This document shows, in pieces, positions 35,316 to 47,265 of a stretch of 64,000 nt of DNA. Under the pieces are notes generated by a model that did not search any database, was not told where the DNA came from, and saw only the letters and a list, made by a program, of their open reading frames with translations. Every line of letters starts with the position of its first letter. Positions within the stretch are counted from its first letter, which is position 1. Both the position numbers and the translations under genes were made by a program. The stretch is taken from positions 413,001-477,000 of the forward strand of contig WPIO01000063.1 in assembly GCA_009760855.2 (NCBI GenBank). The letters are read 5' to 3'. Source of the DNA: Cristatella mucedo (lineage: Eukaryota > Bryozoa > Phylactolaemata > Cristatellidae).

Positions 35316-35867
35316 ATGAATTCTCTCACTGTCGCTGTTGTGGCTGTGCTGCTGTTCAATCTGGCCATGTCTGCGGTAAGTTCAATGCTAAACGCTTCGA
35401 ATCGAATGTATTTCTTACGGCACGATGACTGGCTCTGATATACGTCAGTGTACAGGGAAACTTGCAAATAAAGGTTCCCCGTGCAAGGATTTGAAGCTAT
35501 TAAATTTACTTGCTGCTGTGTATATTGAGCTTGGCACAATATATGGCCAAAGAATATCGACCAAAGGCTCTATTGCAGAGTGTTGAGGAAAATGCTGACT
35601 TGAGCCCTGAGCTGAAAGTTGAAATGGAAGACGCTTTCAGAGGCAAGTAGTGTGAGAGAGCAGGCCAACTCAGCATGCTATAGCTGCGATGAGATTGACT
35701 GTTTAGCTCGGCTTAGGCGATTATAACTGTCTTGCGATTGCGACCTTTCAGAATACGACGAAGCAACGAGGGGATTTTTCAAAAACATAGCAAAACTCGT
35801 ATTCAAGGGAGCTAAATATGCTCTGAAGTACGGTCCACAAGTTGTCGAAGCTATCGTCGGGAAATAA
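35316..35867 (+). CDS. Secreted linear cationic (antimicrobial-like) peptide precursor, copy C
   Basis: Coding exons 35316-35375, 35579-35642 and 35752-35867 give a 79-residue precursor that I read as identical to copy A: signal peptide 1-20, acidic pro-piece 21-48 ending EATR, lysine-patterned mature helix 49-79 ending VGK. The GC donor of intron 2 (35643, AG|GCAAGT) is conserved. The 3' UTR is full length, with AATAAA at 35943-35948. Just after exon 2 the intron reads GTGTGAGAGAGCAGGCC, unlike A and B, marking C as the more distinct copy to the right of this point. Function is inferred only from precursor architecture and charge pattern. Confidence 0.75.
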
Positions 35868-35942
35868 ACGGCTGCGATGAAAAGCGATATCGCCTCGGAG
35901 AAATGTTACTGCATGGCTTCGCGTCAATGCAACGCGTAACAA

Positions 35943-35948
35943 AATAAA
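35943..35948 (+). terminator. Polyadenylation signal, peptide gene C
   Basis: AATAAA about 75 bases after the stop codon. Confidence 0.6.
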
Positions 35949-36856
35949 CGCTATTCAAAAACATTATCAACCTTGCTTACAATGTTTACCATGCGGAGAC
36001 AGTGCGACAACAGAATTCTAGCCTTTATGAAGTAAGCAGCTAATCTACTTTCCTTGTGCAATTATTTTGTATGGTGTCAAAATATTATTCTACGGGAGTT
36101 TCATTTCTAATCAGATATTTGGAGCGATTACATTTTCTACGAATACCAAATACTTGAGGAGCCACACAAAGTCTTTTCTAAGTCGGTGATAGTCGATGAC
36201 TCATTTCAAGACTCATTTCGAAAGAATTTCTTTGAGTTTAAGTGGCTCCATTCTACTGAAGCTCCTTAGTGCGAGCAACGGCATGCGGATATGAAACGAG
36301 TCTAGTAGCATTCCTACCTGGATATGCAGCATCTACCAGTGCTGGTGTACAATAAGGAATACAATATCAACTAATTCCGCCTCTCCTTTTCTCTCAGCTC
36401 CTTCATGCGTGTCATTTCGAACGTGCTCGTATAATACATTTGCAAGGCTAAATAAACAACCGTGCCCTGAATATTATCCTAATGGCGTTTGGCTTTTGAA
36501 GCCGTTGTTGCCCTCGACAAAAAGTAACTACGTGAAGTGTGTTATTTCTAGGAAACATCATCCCTGTAAACGGTTCTTGTCTCTCAACTCACAACAAATT
36601 ATTTCTTGCATGTTGAGAATTCGACAACCTCTGTTCAAATGTCCAATGACTATGCTTAGTCGGTGCAAGCTACGAGCCCAGATGAAATCTGCTTTCGTGC
36701 TTTGTATGCCCAGTCAAAAGTCGCAGACCTCGGATATGCGAAAGTGCGAAATTTTCATTTAGCTTGAAGGGGTTCATTGTAATTTGGCGACACCTCTCAG
36801 CCAGGCTGGAATTTGAAAAGCAAAAAATACTCTCAATTCATTAAAATAACTACAGC

Positions 36857-37647
36857 AAATTTAAATTCATTTATACATCATCCTAAGAGACCCGAATCTC
36901 CATTCGGGCGCTTCAAATATCCCACAAGGCTAGAGCCAATCGTCCATCCCATACCTACACCTTAAAAGTAGGAATGACTGATAAGTTTATAGAGGATCCA
37001 CATAGAACGCGATATCTATCTAGGCAATTTACAGCATCAATTGTTATAACAATACATTTGTATAACATCCTCAGAGAACTGAATTTTCTTCTAGGCACTT
37101 TGAAGACGCTGCGTGAAAAACGCTCGCAAATGTATGGTGGTAACGCTACCAAATGAACGGTGGTAACATCCGCAAGCAGCAGGCATAGTGGAACCAGGTA
37201 CACGCACAGGTCGAATAACAAACACCCACTAAATGCTGTAACAAAAGGGTGTATTTTAAGCTTCTTTAGAAATGTCGTCATATCAGAGGACGCTGTGATG
37301 TGCGTTGGTAGTGAATTTCAAGCTTTGGCAGATAGGAACTAAAGGCACGGTGTCTGACGGTTTTAAGGTACGTACGAGGTATGGCTAAACGATTCGATTC
37401 AGAACGTCGCATTGCACGATTCATCGCCTGGCGGGGGAGTAGTTCTGATATATAGGCCGGAGCCAGAGAATGAAGAGACCTAACAGTAGGTCACGGAACC
37501 TTGAAGTCGATGCGCTGCTTGATTGGGAGCAAGTGCAGGTCGGCGAAAAGTGGTGTGATGTGGACACTGCGACGCTAACGACAGACATGCCTAGCAGCAG
37601 AGTTGTGCACTAACCATAAGCTTCTGATTGCGCAGGCTGATAGACCA
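36857..37647 (-). mobile_element. LINE family 1 3' part (unit C), cut by deletion
   Basis: Copy of A 11400-12191, ending at the internal deletion point 37647/37648. It carries several substitutions not shared by A and B. Confidence 0.7.
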
Positions 37648-38040
37648 CCTGTATGGACAATGAATTAGCTGTTCCATTCCTCCTACTGAATTCCTTTGGC
37701 GACTAAAGCCTTTAGTCTGCAGGTCCTAGACTGTGGAACTCACTTCCACAATTAGTAAGCAACGACATCTATTCTCCTGCTGCCGACTATGGCTCATCGT
37801 TCTGAGCCGTCCTGATCTGCTACTTCTATGCTGCTCACTAACCGCACTGATCTCGTGACTCAGCAATGTATTTCAATTTCTCTTCGTTACGAGAAATGAA
37901 GTTTTTTGGCAAGCAAATGCGTACCAAAGCTGCCTCGGCTTTGAATGCACAGTTAAAATCTTCCAGGCATAACAACTACCTAGGCATTGCGGCTTTGTGG
38001 GTTACACAGGTGGTTAGGGGAGATGCATTTCATTAGGTAA
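37648..38040 (+). mobile_element. LINE family 2 3' end beyond the array
   Basis: Reads on from the reverse transcriptase C-terminus (degraded NELAVPFLL, GDxSLSSAGPRLWNSLPQL, YYFYAAH) into the family 2 3' UTR. It is the uninterrupted continuation of the LINE cut at 20726 and 33589, and the first part of the left inverted-repeat arm. Confidence 0.7.
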
Positions 38041-38514
38041 AGTATAGCATACTAAAATCAATTTGAAATTGTGTCGCGTAGTGTAATTGATTATGTCGTC
38101 TACATATACTAGAAAAATAATCGGACAGTGCAGTGACAGAAAATTAGCATCAACGTACGGTGACACTAGTAACACCAAGCTCCGAAATTAGTAACGTTCA
38201 GTTTGGCTGCCTTAATATATCGAGTGTAAATTACAAACCATTGATAATATGTACGCAACTTCCACTAGGTTCCGAAATAGTGCAAGCAATGCTGCAGTAA
38301 CAACCCAGTTTTTACAACTGCAAACCATATAAGCTGCTTTCGCGTGCATCATTGAATGATCTTAGCCAGATTCATTTAATATTTTCCTGTAGCTCCAATG
38401 TTAGTGAATCGGATTAACGACTTCCGCCAAGGCAAACATGCTGCGGTTTAATGTGCGCATGAAAGCAAGCAAGCGACGGTACGGAAACACGGAATGTCCA
38501 AGAATGACTGTGTA

Positions 38515-39393
38515 CAGTGGTGCCTTAACTTACGACTGTCCCGACTTATGATCTTTCCGAAATACGAGCTTTCTCTCGGCCGATGTTTTACTTTGAGTTG
38601 AGAGCTAACATTCGGGTTACGAGCCAGCTATAGGTACCCCACAACTAGTTGCCGCAGTAAACGTCCCAATGAACGTTGCAACGCTCGCCCGCAATCCCGT
38701 GCCACACTCATTTACTTTAAGCGGTTTTAACGGATTTGCTCTCATGTATACGAGTGCCAGTGGGTGTGTCAGTGACGCAACCAAGAAGGTATAGAGGGGA
38801 ACTGCTTTCGGTTACTCTGGACAGTAGGAGCAGCGCTGCGAAAGACGATCCGCTTTAAGACGCTGCCCAACGACCAGGTGTGACGAAGCGCAGGCCTGGT
38901 GGTTCGCGCCCAGTCATACTCCAGCTAGCCATTGAAATGCTCGGACTGACAAGATCGCCGGACTCCGGTGTCTTGAATCCGACTACGGCAGGAACGACTA
39001 AGCAATTAATTTACTTTACTTAAGCAGTACAATCATGTTAGAATTTCTCGCGTAGCTGATATTAGTCGACGTGTAAGATTCAGGTATTCATTTCAGCCTT
39101 TCTCCTCCAACTTCTTCAACATCTTCAACCCGTCTGATCTCCGAGTTAATGCTGTACTTTATAATCAATAAAAATCCTCTTATTGCAGGACATTATTTTG
39201 CTCTTTTATAACATTCGTGATTTATAAGTGCGTTTTTTAATTTAAAAACGTGACCAAAATCGTGGTATTTTTGCACGGGTCAGGAACGGATTTTTGATTC
39301 ATTTCAATGCGAAAAATCGATTTGACATGCGAGTACTTTGAGTTACGAGCTCCCTCGCGGGACGAATTAAACTCGTAAGCCAAGGTACCACTG
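38515..39393. mobile_element. pogo/Tigger-like non-autonomous DNA transposon
   Basis: Terminal inverted repeats start CAGTGGTGCCTTAACTTACG and CAGTGGTACCTTGGCTTACG (18 of 21 end positions agree), each bordered by TA, the target duplication of Tc1/mariner/pogo elements. It is 879 bp. The CAGTGGTACCT end resembles Tigger-type termini. No transposase frame is visible, so it is non-autonomous. The partner copy is at 55132-55980. Confidence 0.7.
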
Positions 39394-40158
39394 TATATGG
39401 GCTCGCACCGCGACGGCTCACGACCATTCTCTCCTGCACCCGCATTCCCACTGCCCCTTCTCTGCAGGTCGCGACTCATATAAAACATAAACTTATAATC
39501 TATAACTCAATAAATCATGAACTCATTAAACGATAAACCCGCGGCAGGGCACCATAAGACAACACATAAAAGAGTAAACCGTTGACCGGAGAATTCAGTT
39601 TAGGTACTCGTACGATTTGGATTGACTTTCCCAGTTGGAGAGACGAGCTCGCTTTTTCCCTTGTTGGTGAGTCGTTTTGCTAACTTCCTCGAGCCCAGAT
39701 GTTGCCTGGGTAGCTTGCTGTGCCTTTTGTTCCGTTGCCCGCGATACTGGCGTCACACGCGTGCACTTCGCTCATCTCGTAAAGCCGCATGACATAGCAG
39801 GGCTTAAACAAACGTAGCACTTGGTATTATGTACTTTAGAGTGCGAACTTATGAGCGACGCTTTGCTGCAGGACCGTGTGCGATGTATTCAGACGCTCCA
39901 GTTTTAAGCTCGACGCTGCGTGGGAAAGCAACATAGCTTAGTAGAACCCGATAAAGGGTTTTGCAACCACTACAGCAGCCTAGCTGAGATGCTTGGCCAG
40001 TTTTACTAGCAAGCCCAGACGCCTGCTAGCTTTAGCGAGGACCGAATGATGTAAAGGGAAGTATAGCATCCTAATTGGAATTGCTAAATGTTCCAATCCA
40101 GACATAGATGGTTGCGGCTGATGATATCCAATACCGGTGGCTATTATGTATACATACA

Positions 40159-41628
<1,470 letters not shown>

Positions 41629-44299
41629 ATGGCTGCCTGGTGCACTACGAGAGTCGTGATTCTTCTATCTGTGCTGCTATCAGTAACTACACTGACGCAA
41701 GCCTGCTCGTGCAGTGGAAGACAAAGTTTGCAGCGACTTTTCTGTTCCTCGAACTACGGTGAGTGCAAAATAATACCGTCGCGCACGTTAGCAGAGAAGG
41801 CTCGGTAGAAAGCAGCGATACAATGTCATCATTTCGCTCTTCCTTGTAGTTATACGAGCTACGGTGAGAAGCGTGTGGCTTCCTCCGGATAACTATGCAG
41901 ACAAAGTGTACAACGTTACTGTGCTGCAAGTGTACAAGGTGAGTGTTAAGGTTTAACACGTCACATTTGCTCTGCAATTTTCAGAATGGTACTGAACCAG
42001 TGGCACATTACCTATTTAACAGTTCTGCTTGGCCCTCGTTGGCTGCAGTTGCGTTATGGATACCATTATGCTTACATTCGTATTAACATACCCGCACACA
42101 TAGAAACGCACAAGTATACTACTATTGGAAACTCTTAGAGCATAAACTTAACTCTAAATATTTAGGTCACGGAAAGGCAGGGTATATTAGCGATCCGCTG
42201 GCATCGAGCAGGGCAAGAAGACTTTATAATGGGTGCTGTGATTCAGATTGCGTACGAAGGAACAAAATCTTAAACACGCCTCGTTCATCGGAGTGAAAAT
42301 TTCTTTGTCACCCTTAAACAATGAAGCGATAGCAGTCTCTCGTCGAACGGTTTATATGGTGCATTTAATGGATAAATAAAAATTTCACTTGGGCCGTATG
42401 CTGCATCGAGCTAAAGATTTGGCCTTTATATACAAAGCACGGACTATATAAGTACCAGTGGTGTGAATGAAAAGAACATTTATTATGTCTACCTAACTAG
42501 CTAATGAGGTAAGGTTTCTCCTGATCAGTCGTGGGTTCAAAGAATGATGAATGTCTGCGGATGTAGTTGTTTGATTAAAGTTTTAAACGTCATGCTTCAC
42601 AAAGCCTGGTTGTACAGGCACGATACCAACCAGCCTGAGCCTAGCAACCGTTGACCTCAACCTTAAGAGCATACTCAGGCGATCAGTCGAGTCGAAAGCT
42701 TAAAATGTCTCTAGCCGATCCTGACTGAGGTGTTACAACATCCATTATTATCCAATGTGCCATCGTTCACGTAACAGGAGGGGGATTTTCACTGACATCT
42801 CGTAGTTCGAATCCCAACTATAAAGTGTTTGACATGCCATTTATGCCGGCGTCTTCAGTGACCAGCTTACAGCTAATATTTTTGAAATTCTTAGACAAAG
42901 AGGGAAGCTCGGAGGCTAGATAGTTAAAAGTCTCGCTAGTAACCGGCCATCGCTTACCCAGCTTGAATGCTGCTCAAAGCTTTGGTAACGTTTGCATGCT
43001 ACTCAGCACAACATTTTGAGCGTATCATCAATGAGTGTGCTGCAAGTCGTTCGCCAGAACTGCTCACTTGTGACTCTACTAAGGTCGTTGTCATCGGTTT
43101 TCTTAGAACCAGCAGCGTGAGTGGGTGCTGGTCTGTGCTTGGGCACAACTTTGTAATCCATTTCCCATAGCAAGATTAATCAAAAGAAGATGAGGAATTT
43201 CCAAATTCGCTCCATGAAACGGTGCTTTGATGAACGCGTTTGCTGGCAGAAGTTAAAAAGTGGGAATTATGTGAATCACAGTCACACCTTGAACCTTTTT
43301 TGAACGCACCAACGTTGTTCAATAAAAAAACTGATTATTTAGGGCTTGTTTGTAAATCCATAAAGAGAGTGGCTACACTGTTCTACAGGTTCTACAGGTG
43401 TGGTACTGTTGTGCTAACTACGATCAACTTTGAGAAAGTACAGTAATGACTTGGGAGTGAATGACTATTCTACCCCGACGCCTCGATGGGTTCCTGACGT
43501 ATAGCCCATAACCGTGCATGACTAATGTTGGGCTTCTTGTTTATTTAATGTGTTATACTGCTGCTGGCCCCGCCGTTTTCATTTGGGTATCACTTGCTAT
43601 TGAACTTCTTTCAGAGTAATGGCACCCACTTGGTTAATGGACGAACTGCTAGCATATACACGCCAAAGTACGACAGTTTCTGCGGCGTGAGCTTGAGCAC
43701 GAACAAGACCTACTTACTGGCAGGTACCGAGCTGACGTTTCACCGAGGCAAAAGCTTTTTTCGTTAGTTGTTTTCCTCTCAACGCCATTCTGTGAAATCT
43801 AGGTACCGTTTGGCACTAAAATATCTGCAGCTACGAACCGACTTCGCAGTTTGTTGAGGTTCGTGGAGGGTAATTTACGTTGCATTGCGTGCAATGACAC
43901 TTAATGGCTTCTCTCTAGCAATAGCTTCCCTTTAGTGCCATCTAGTTACTGGCAGGTATTGACTTGAATGTTCTTAGTGACGAAAGCATAGCTTATTGGG
44001 TGTTTCTATTTCGAGACCAATCTTTGAAACCCAGGAACTCTTTAATGACAAATTCCCCTTAAGGTTCACTCTTCGAGTGTGTCAAGTCATGAGCAGCTTC
44101 GTTTACGTTAGATCAATATGGCTGAGTCGATGCCCTCCTGCACCTGAAAGCGAGTTGTATTGATGACGGGAGTTTTGCAGGTTCGAGCACTAATGGGCGC
44201 AATTTCATCTACCTGTGTGATGGTGTCTACACGGAGTGGAGATCCGTCAGCACAATTCGTCGTCGGGAGCTTGATTCTGTGTACGCTCGCCACTGCTGA
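41629..44299 (+). CDS. Single-domain TIMP (tissue inhibitor of metalloproteinases)
   Basis: Exons 41629-41758, 41850-41938, 43615-43723 and 44181-44299 (intron phases 1, 0, 1; all GT-AG) give 148 residues. Residues 1-25 are a signal peptide; the mature chain starts CSCSGRQSLQRLFC, the TIMP inhibitory N-terminus in which Cys1 chelates the protease zinc. Further hallmarks are VIRATV, VTVLQVYK, IYTPKYDSFCGVSL, TYLLAG, IYLCDG and the final RHC. Mature Cys at 1, 3, 14, 71, 97 and 123 match the three-disulfide N-TIMP pattern (1-71, 3-97, 14-123 expected). The reading frame stops right after the last Cys, so the vertebrate C-terminal domain is absent, as in some invertebrate TIMPs. Expected role: secreted inhibitor of matrix metalloproteinases, ADAMs or ADAMTS enzymes in matrix remodelling or immunity. 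N-glycosylation sequons occur at NVT and NKT. It is a single copy lying between the inverted-repeat arms. Confidence 0.92.
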
Positions 44300-45097
44300 A
44301 GAAGAGGTGAGCATGCATGAACTGTGAGCATGCAAAAGTGCAGTTCTCGCTCAGTCTGATGGCTAACGAGCAGACAGTATAATTTAATTGTCTCCTTAGT
44401 AGTACATCATGTGCTAGATTCATTATGCTTCACCTGTAGCTAAAAACAGCATCAGCAGTACATGCTATTGACATTTTTCCATTGTTATCAATTGTAAATT
44501 ATGATATAAGAAATAGTAATAGCGAAATGTCCTGCCTCCGCATCGTTCAAAACGGGCAAAGCTAAGTTTGTACATTGTCAGGTTCTTGTATGCGGGTGCC
44601 TAAGGCCATCACGCGCGTCGACTAGCCTTTACCATATCTAAGGTTAATGTCTGTTACAACTGTTCTATACGGTGACAGACCTGTTATACGTGTGCTCTCC
44701 TGCTCATGGCTGAGTCTCGCACTTGTTACAGGTGTACAGCAAGGTGCAGCTTTTGGGCAATGAGTTCTGTTCCAGAGTGGCTCACTTACTTTGTGGTGGA
44801 CACCTAGGATTTCGGCAGAGAGATTCTTAAGGAAATTTAAGATGCGTAGCTTCACTTGCTTGTGCCTATAGCTAGGGCACGTGGTTTCGATGTCAATAGG
44901 TAGTCAACGCAGCTGAGATGGCTGATGACGCTACGTGCTGCACAATATAATATTGCAAGAATGATCGCGAGCTTCCGCGACTATTTTATTTTTATTATAT
45001 TATTGCCGTTTTTGGGAGTAAAGTGTTTATCGGTGGGAGGAGGCTGATTGATTCGTGGAGCTGTAATTTCATCAGTTTTTATGCTTTCTAGGATTAT
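44300..45097. other. Downstream flank of TIMP
   Basis: I see no clear AATAAA close to the TIMP stop, so the 3' end is not placed. A weak exon-like piece follows a TTGTTACAG at about 44733 but does not continue a known domain. Confidence 0.35.
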
Positions 45098-45403
45098 TAT
45101 TTATGCAATGCATCTCCGTATGTAACTCCGCAAAGCCATGAAGATTATGAGGGTGCTACCCAGGAGAGTTGTGCATAGCTCAGTCACAGCCTAAATGGCT
45201 TTCGGTACGCATTCGGTAGTCAACATACTTCATCTTACACGACAAAGAGAAATAGGGAACCGTGACTGACTCAGATGAACAGTTGAGGTAGTGAGTAGAA
45301 TTGAAGTAGTAGCTCCGTAATATTGGAATAGATGTGCCATATTCGGCAGGAAGATAGTAGTTGTCTTAGCCTGAAAAACGAGGAAGTGAGTTCCACAGTA
45401 TAG
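45098..45403 (-). mobile_element. LINE family 2 3' end, truncated
   Basis: The plus strand carries the 3' UTR signature (TAACTCCGCAAAGCCATGAA) and degraded C-terminal reverse transcriptase sequence up to GAGTTCCACAGTAT, where the tail of the next copy begins. Confidence 0.7.
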
Positions 45404-46575
45404 TAATGTAATGTAATGTAATTTATCTCGTCTGTAACTCCAAAAAGTCATAAAAACCATGTGGGTGTTAAGTAAGAGAGTTTTGCAAGTGCACTCACCG
45501 TCTGAGCAGCTTTTGGTAGGCCTTCGGTAGCCAACAGACTTCGTCTCACTCAACAAAGAGAATGTGGGCAGCATAGCAGAGTTAGGAGAACAGTTGAGGT
45601 AGTGAGTATCATGAAAGTAGCAGCTCAGGACCGCTGAAAAGGATGAGCCGTCATCGGCAGCAGGAGAATTGTTGTCGTTGCTTAAGAATTATGGAAGCGA
45701 GTTCCACAGTCTAGGACCTGCAGAGCTAAAGCTTCTGTCGCCAACGGTCTTTAAGCGGAGGAATGGAACAGCTAATTTATTGTCTACACAGGACCTTGGG
45801 GCGCGATCAGGCTGAAACTGATGCAGCAGTTCAGCTAGGTACGAATGAGCCAAGCCGTGGGGGGCCTTGTGGGTCAGCGTAAGAACTTTGCTCTGTATCA
45901 GTTGCTCAACCGGCATCCATCCTAGCTTTTTTAGCAAAGGAGACACGTGCTGAAACCTCTGGGACTTGAAAACTGGCCTTGCAGCCATATTCATAGTCAG
46001 CTGCTGTGGCCCCAAGTTACTTCCTTTGGTAGCTCAGCCAAAAGGGAACTACAATAATCAAGCCGAGACAGAACTAAGGAGCTAGCTACATTTTTTACAT
46101 GCCACTGTGGAAGACAGCTCCTAATCTTGGATAGGGATCGGACGTGACGGCTGGCGGTAGAAGCAGACTTCTCGATGAAGCTTTTGAAATTGAGGCATCT
46201 GTTGAAAACTACGCCTACGTTTCAAGAACGTGGTGATCCTCGCACAAGCATCATCTATTAGAGGAGCAAAGCGTTCTAATCCAGCCACACGCTTAGGGGT
46301 TCGTCCTATGAGTAGCAGTTCGGTTTTTTCGTCATTTAATTTCAGGAAGTTTTCCGACATTTACGATCAAATATCTGTAAGGCAAGCCTTCAGTTTCTTA
46401 ATTGCTGCAGCACATTCCGACGGTTCGAATGACAAATGCAACTGAGTATCGTCAGCATACAAGTTATATCCTATTCCTTGAGCCTTAATCACTTTTCCCA
46501 GAGGTTGTGTATAAATGGAGAATAGCAAGGGACCGAGTACAGACCCTTGAGGGACTCCACAGGTGACCCATCTCG
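45404..46575 (-). mobile_element. LINE family 2 with a recognisable reverse transcriptase core
   Basis: The plus strand begins with a (TAATG)n tail (45405-45424). On the minus strand from 46570 down come [20 protein letters not shown], then the catalytic YADD box (plus 46448-46459) within [10 protein letters not shown], then MSENFLKLNDEKTELLLIG (46121-46360) and the C-terminal GLAHSYLAELLHQF / VDNKLAVPFLRLK / GPRLWNSLP block (45689-46015). Two stops lie between the YADD and KTELL blocks and there are further frameshifts. It is 5' truncated. This is the best-preserved reverse transcriptase core in the window. Confidence 0.85.
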
Positions 46576-46783
46576 TTTATGAGACCTGACCACCACACGA
46601 CATGGATTAAACACGATCAGACAAGTATGATTTTAACATCACCAATCAGAAGACCAAAGCCTTCTAATCCACCCAAATTATTAGGATGTTCTATGACCAG
46701 CAGTTCGGTGCTATGGTTTTTTGTTTCAAGACGTTTTACGTCATCCAGGATTGAATATCGGGCAATTGTTAATCGTTGTTGAC

Positions 46784-47265
46784 TGCGACACTAACGACAG
46801 ACACGCCTAGCAGCAGAGTTGTACACCAACCGCAAGCATCTGATTGCACGGGCTGATAGACCAGCAAGCAGTGAGTTACAAAAGTCGAGATGAGACGTCA
46901 CAAAGACATGGACCAATTTAAATCCTGTATCCTTGTCTGAACAAGCCCAAATTTGAACAATCTATGCAGCTGAAAGTAGGCAGAATAGATTGTGAACCTG
47001 ACGTGGTCGTGTATTGAAATGTCACTTTGGAAAAGGGCACCTAGATTACGTGTCAATTAACAGGATATATGCTGGTGGAGCCGATTTTGAGAGTCGGGCT
47101 TTGCAATTTCTGAGTAACACTAGGTTTGCCCCTAACTAGTACGTTGGTTTCATCATTCAAATTAAGAAACTTTGCTGCCTTCCTTGTGCCGATGTCATCA
47201 ATACCTAGACCAAGGGTGCACAGAGAATTCAATGTCCTCAATTGACTGTAAAGAAAAACTCACAC
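46784..47265 (-). mobile_element. LINE family 1 reverse transcriptase remnant (older copy)
   Basis: Corresponds to A 12105-12590. The minus-strand frame 47053-47241 has a LNLNDETNVLV block like LNDEKTELLL. Confidence 0.6.

Larger units (their letters stand above)
33590..37716. repeat. Tandem segmental duplication, unit C, internally deleted
   Basis: Third direct copy. Its first 4058 bases (to 37647) match B 20727-24787. It then jumps at a one- or two-base overlap to the sequence matching A 20657 / B 33520 and runs out of the unit at 37716. About 8.5 kb (A 12192-20656) is missing. From 37717 the family 2 LINE continues past the duplication edge, so 37717 is the original right flank of the unit. 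Confidence 0.9.
37648..39996 (+). repeat. Left arm of a large inverted repeat
   Basis: Reverse-complement blocks match 54463-57110 throughout, with moderate divergence: for example the TATCGAGTGTAAATTACAAACC block near 38220, the Tigger-like element, the cytosine-rich block near 39420-39470, and AGCCTAGCTGAGATGC at about 39980. Confidence 0.85.

Noticed and set aside
42967-43446. Open frames within the TIMP locus
   Set aside because: They lie in TIMP intron 2 and show no domain or splice pattern of their own.
44700-44860. Possible extra TIMP exon after the stop codon
   Set aside because: The piece after TTGTTACAG has no match to TIMP C-terminal features, and the N-TIMP chain already ends in a stop right after its last cysteine.
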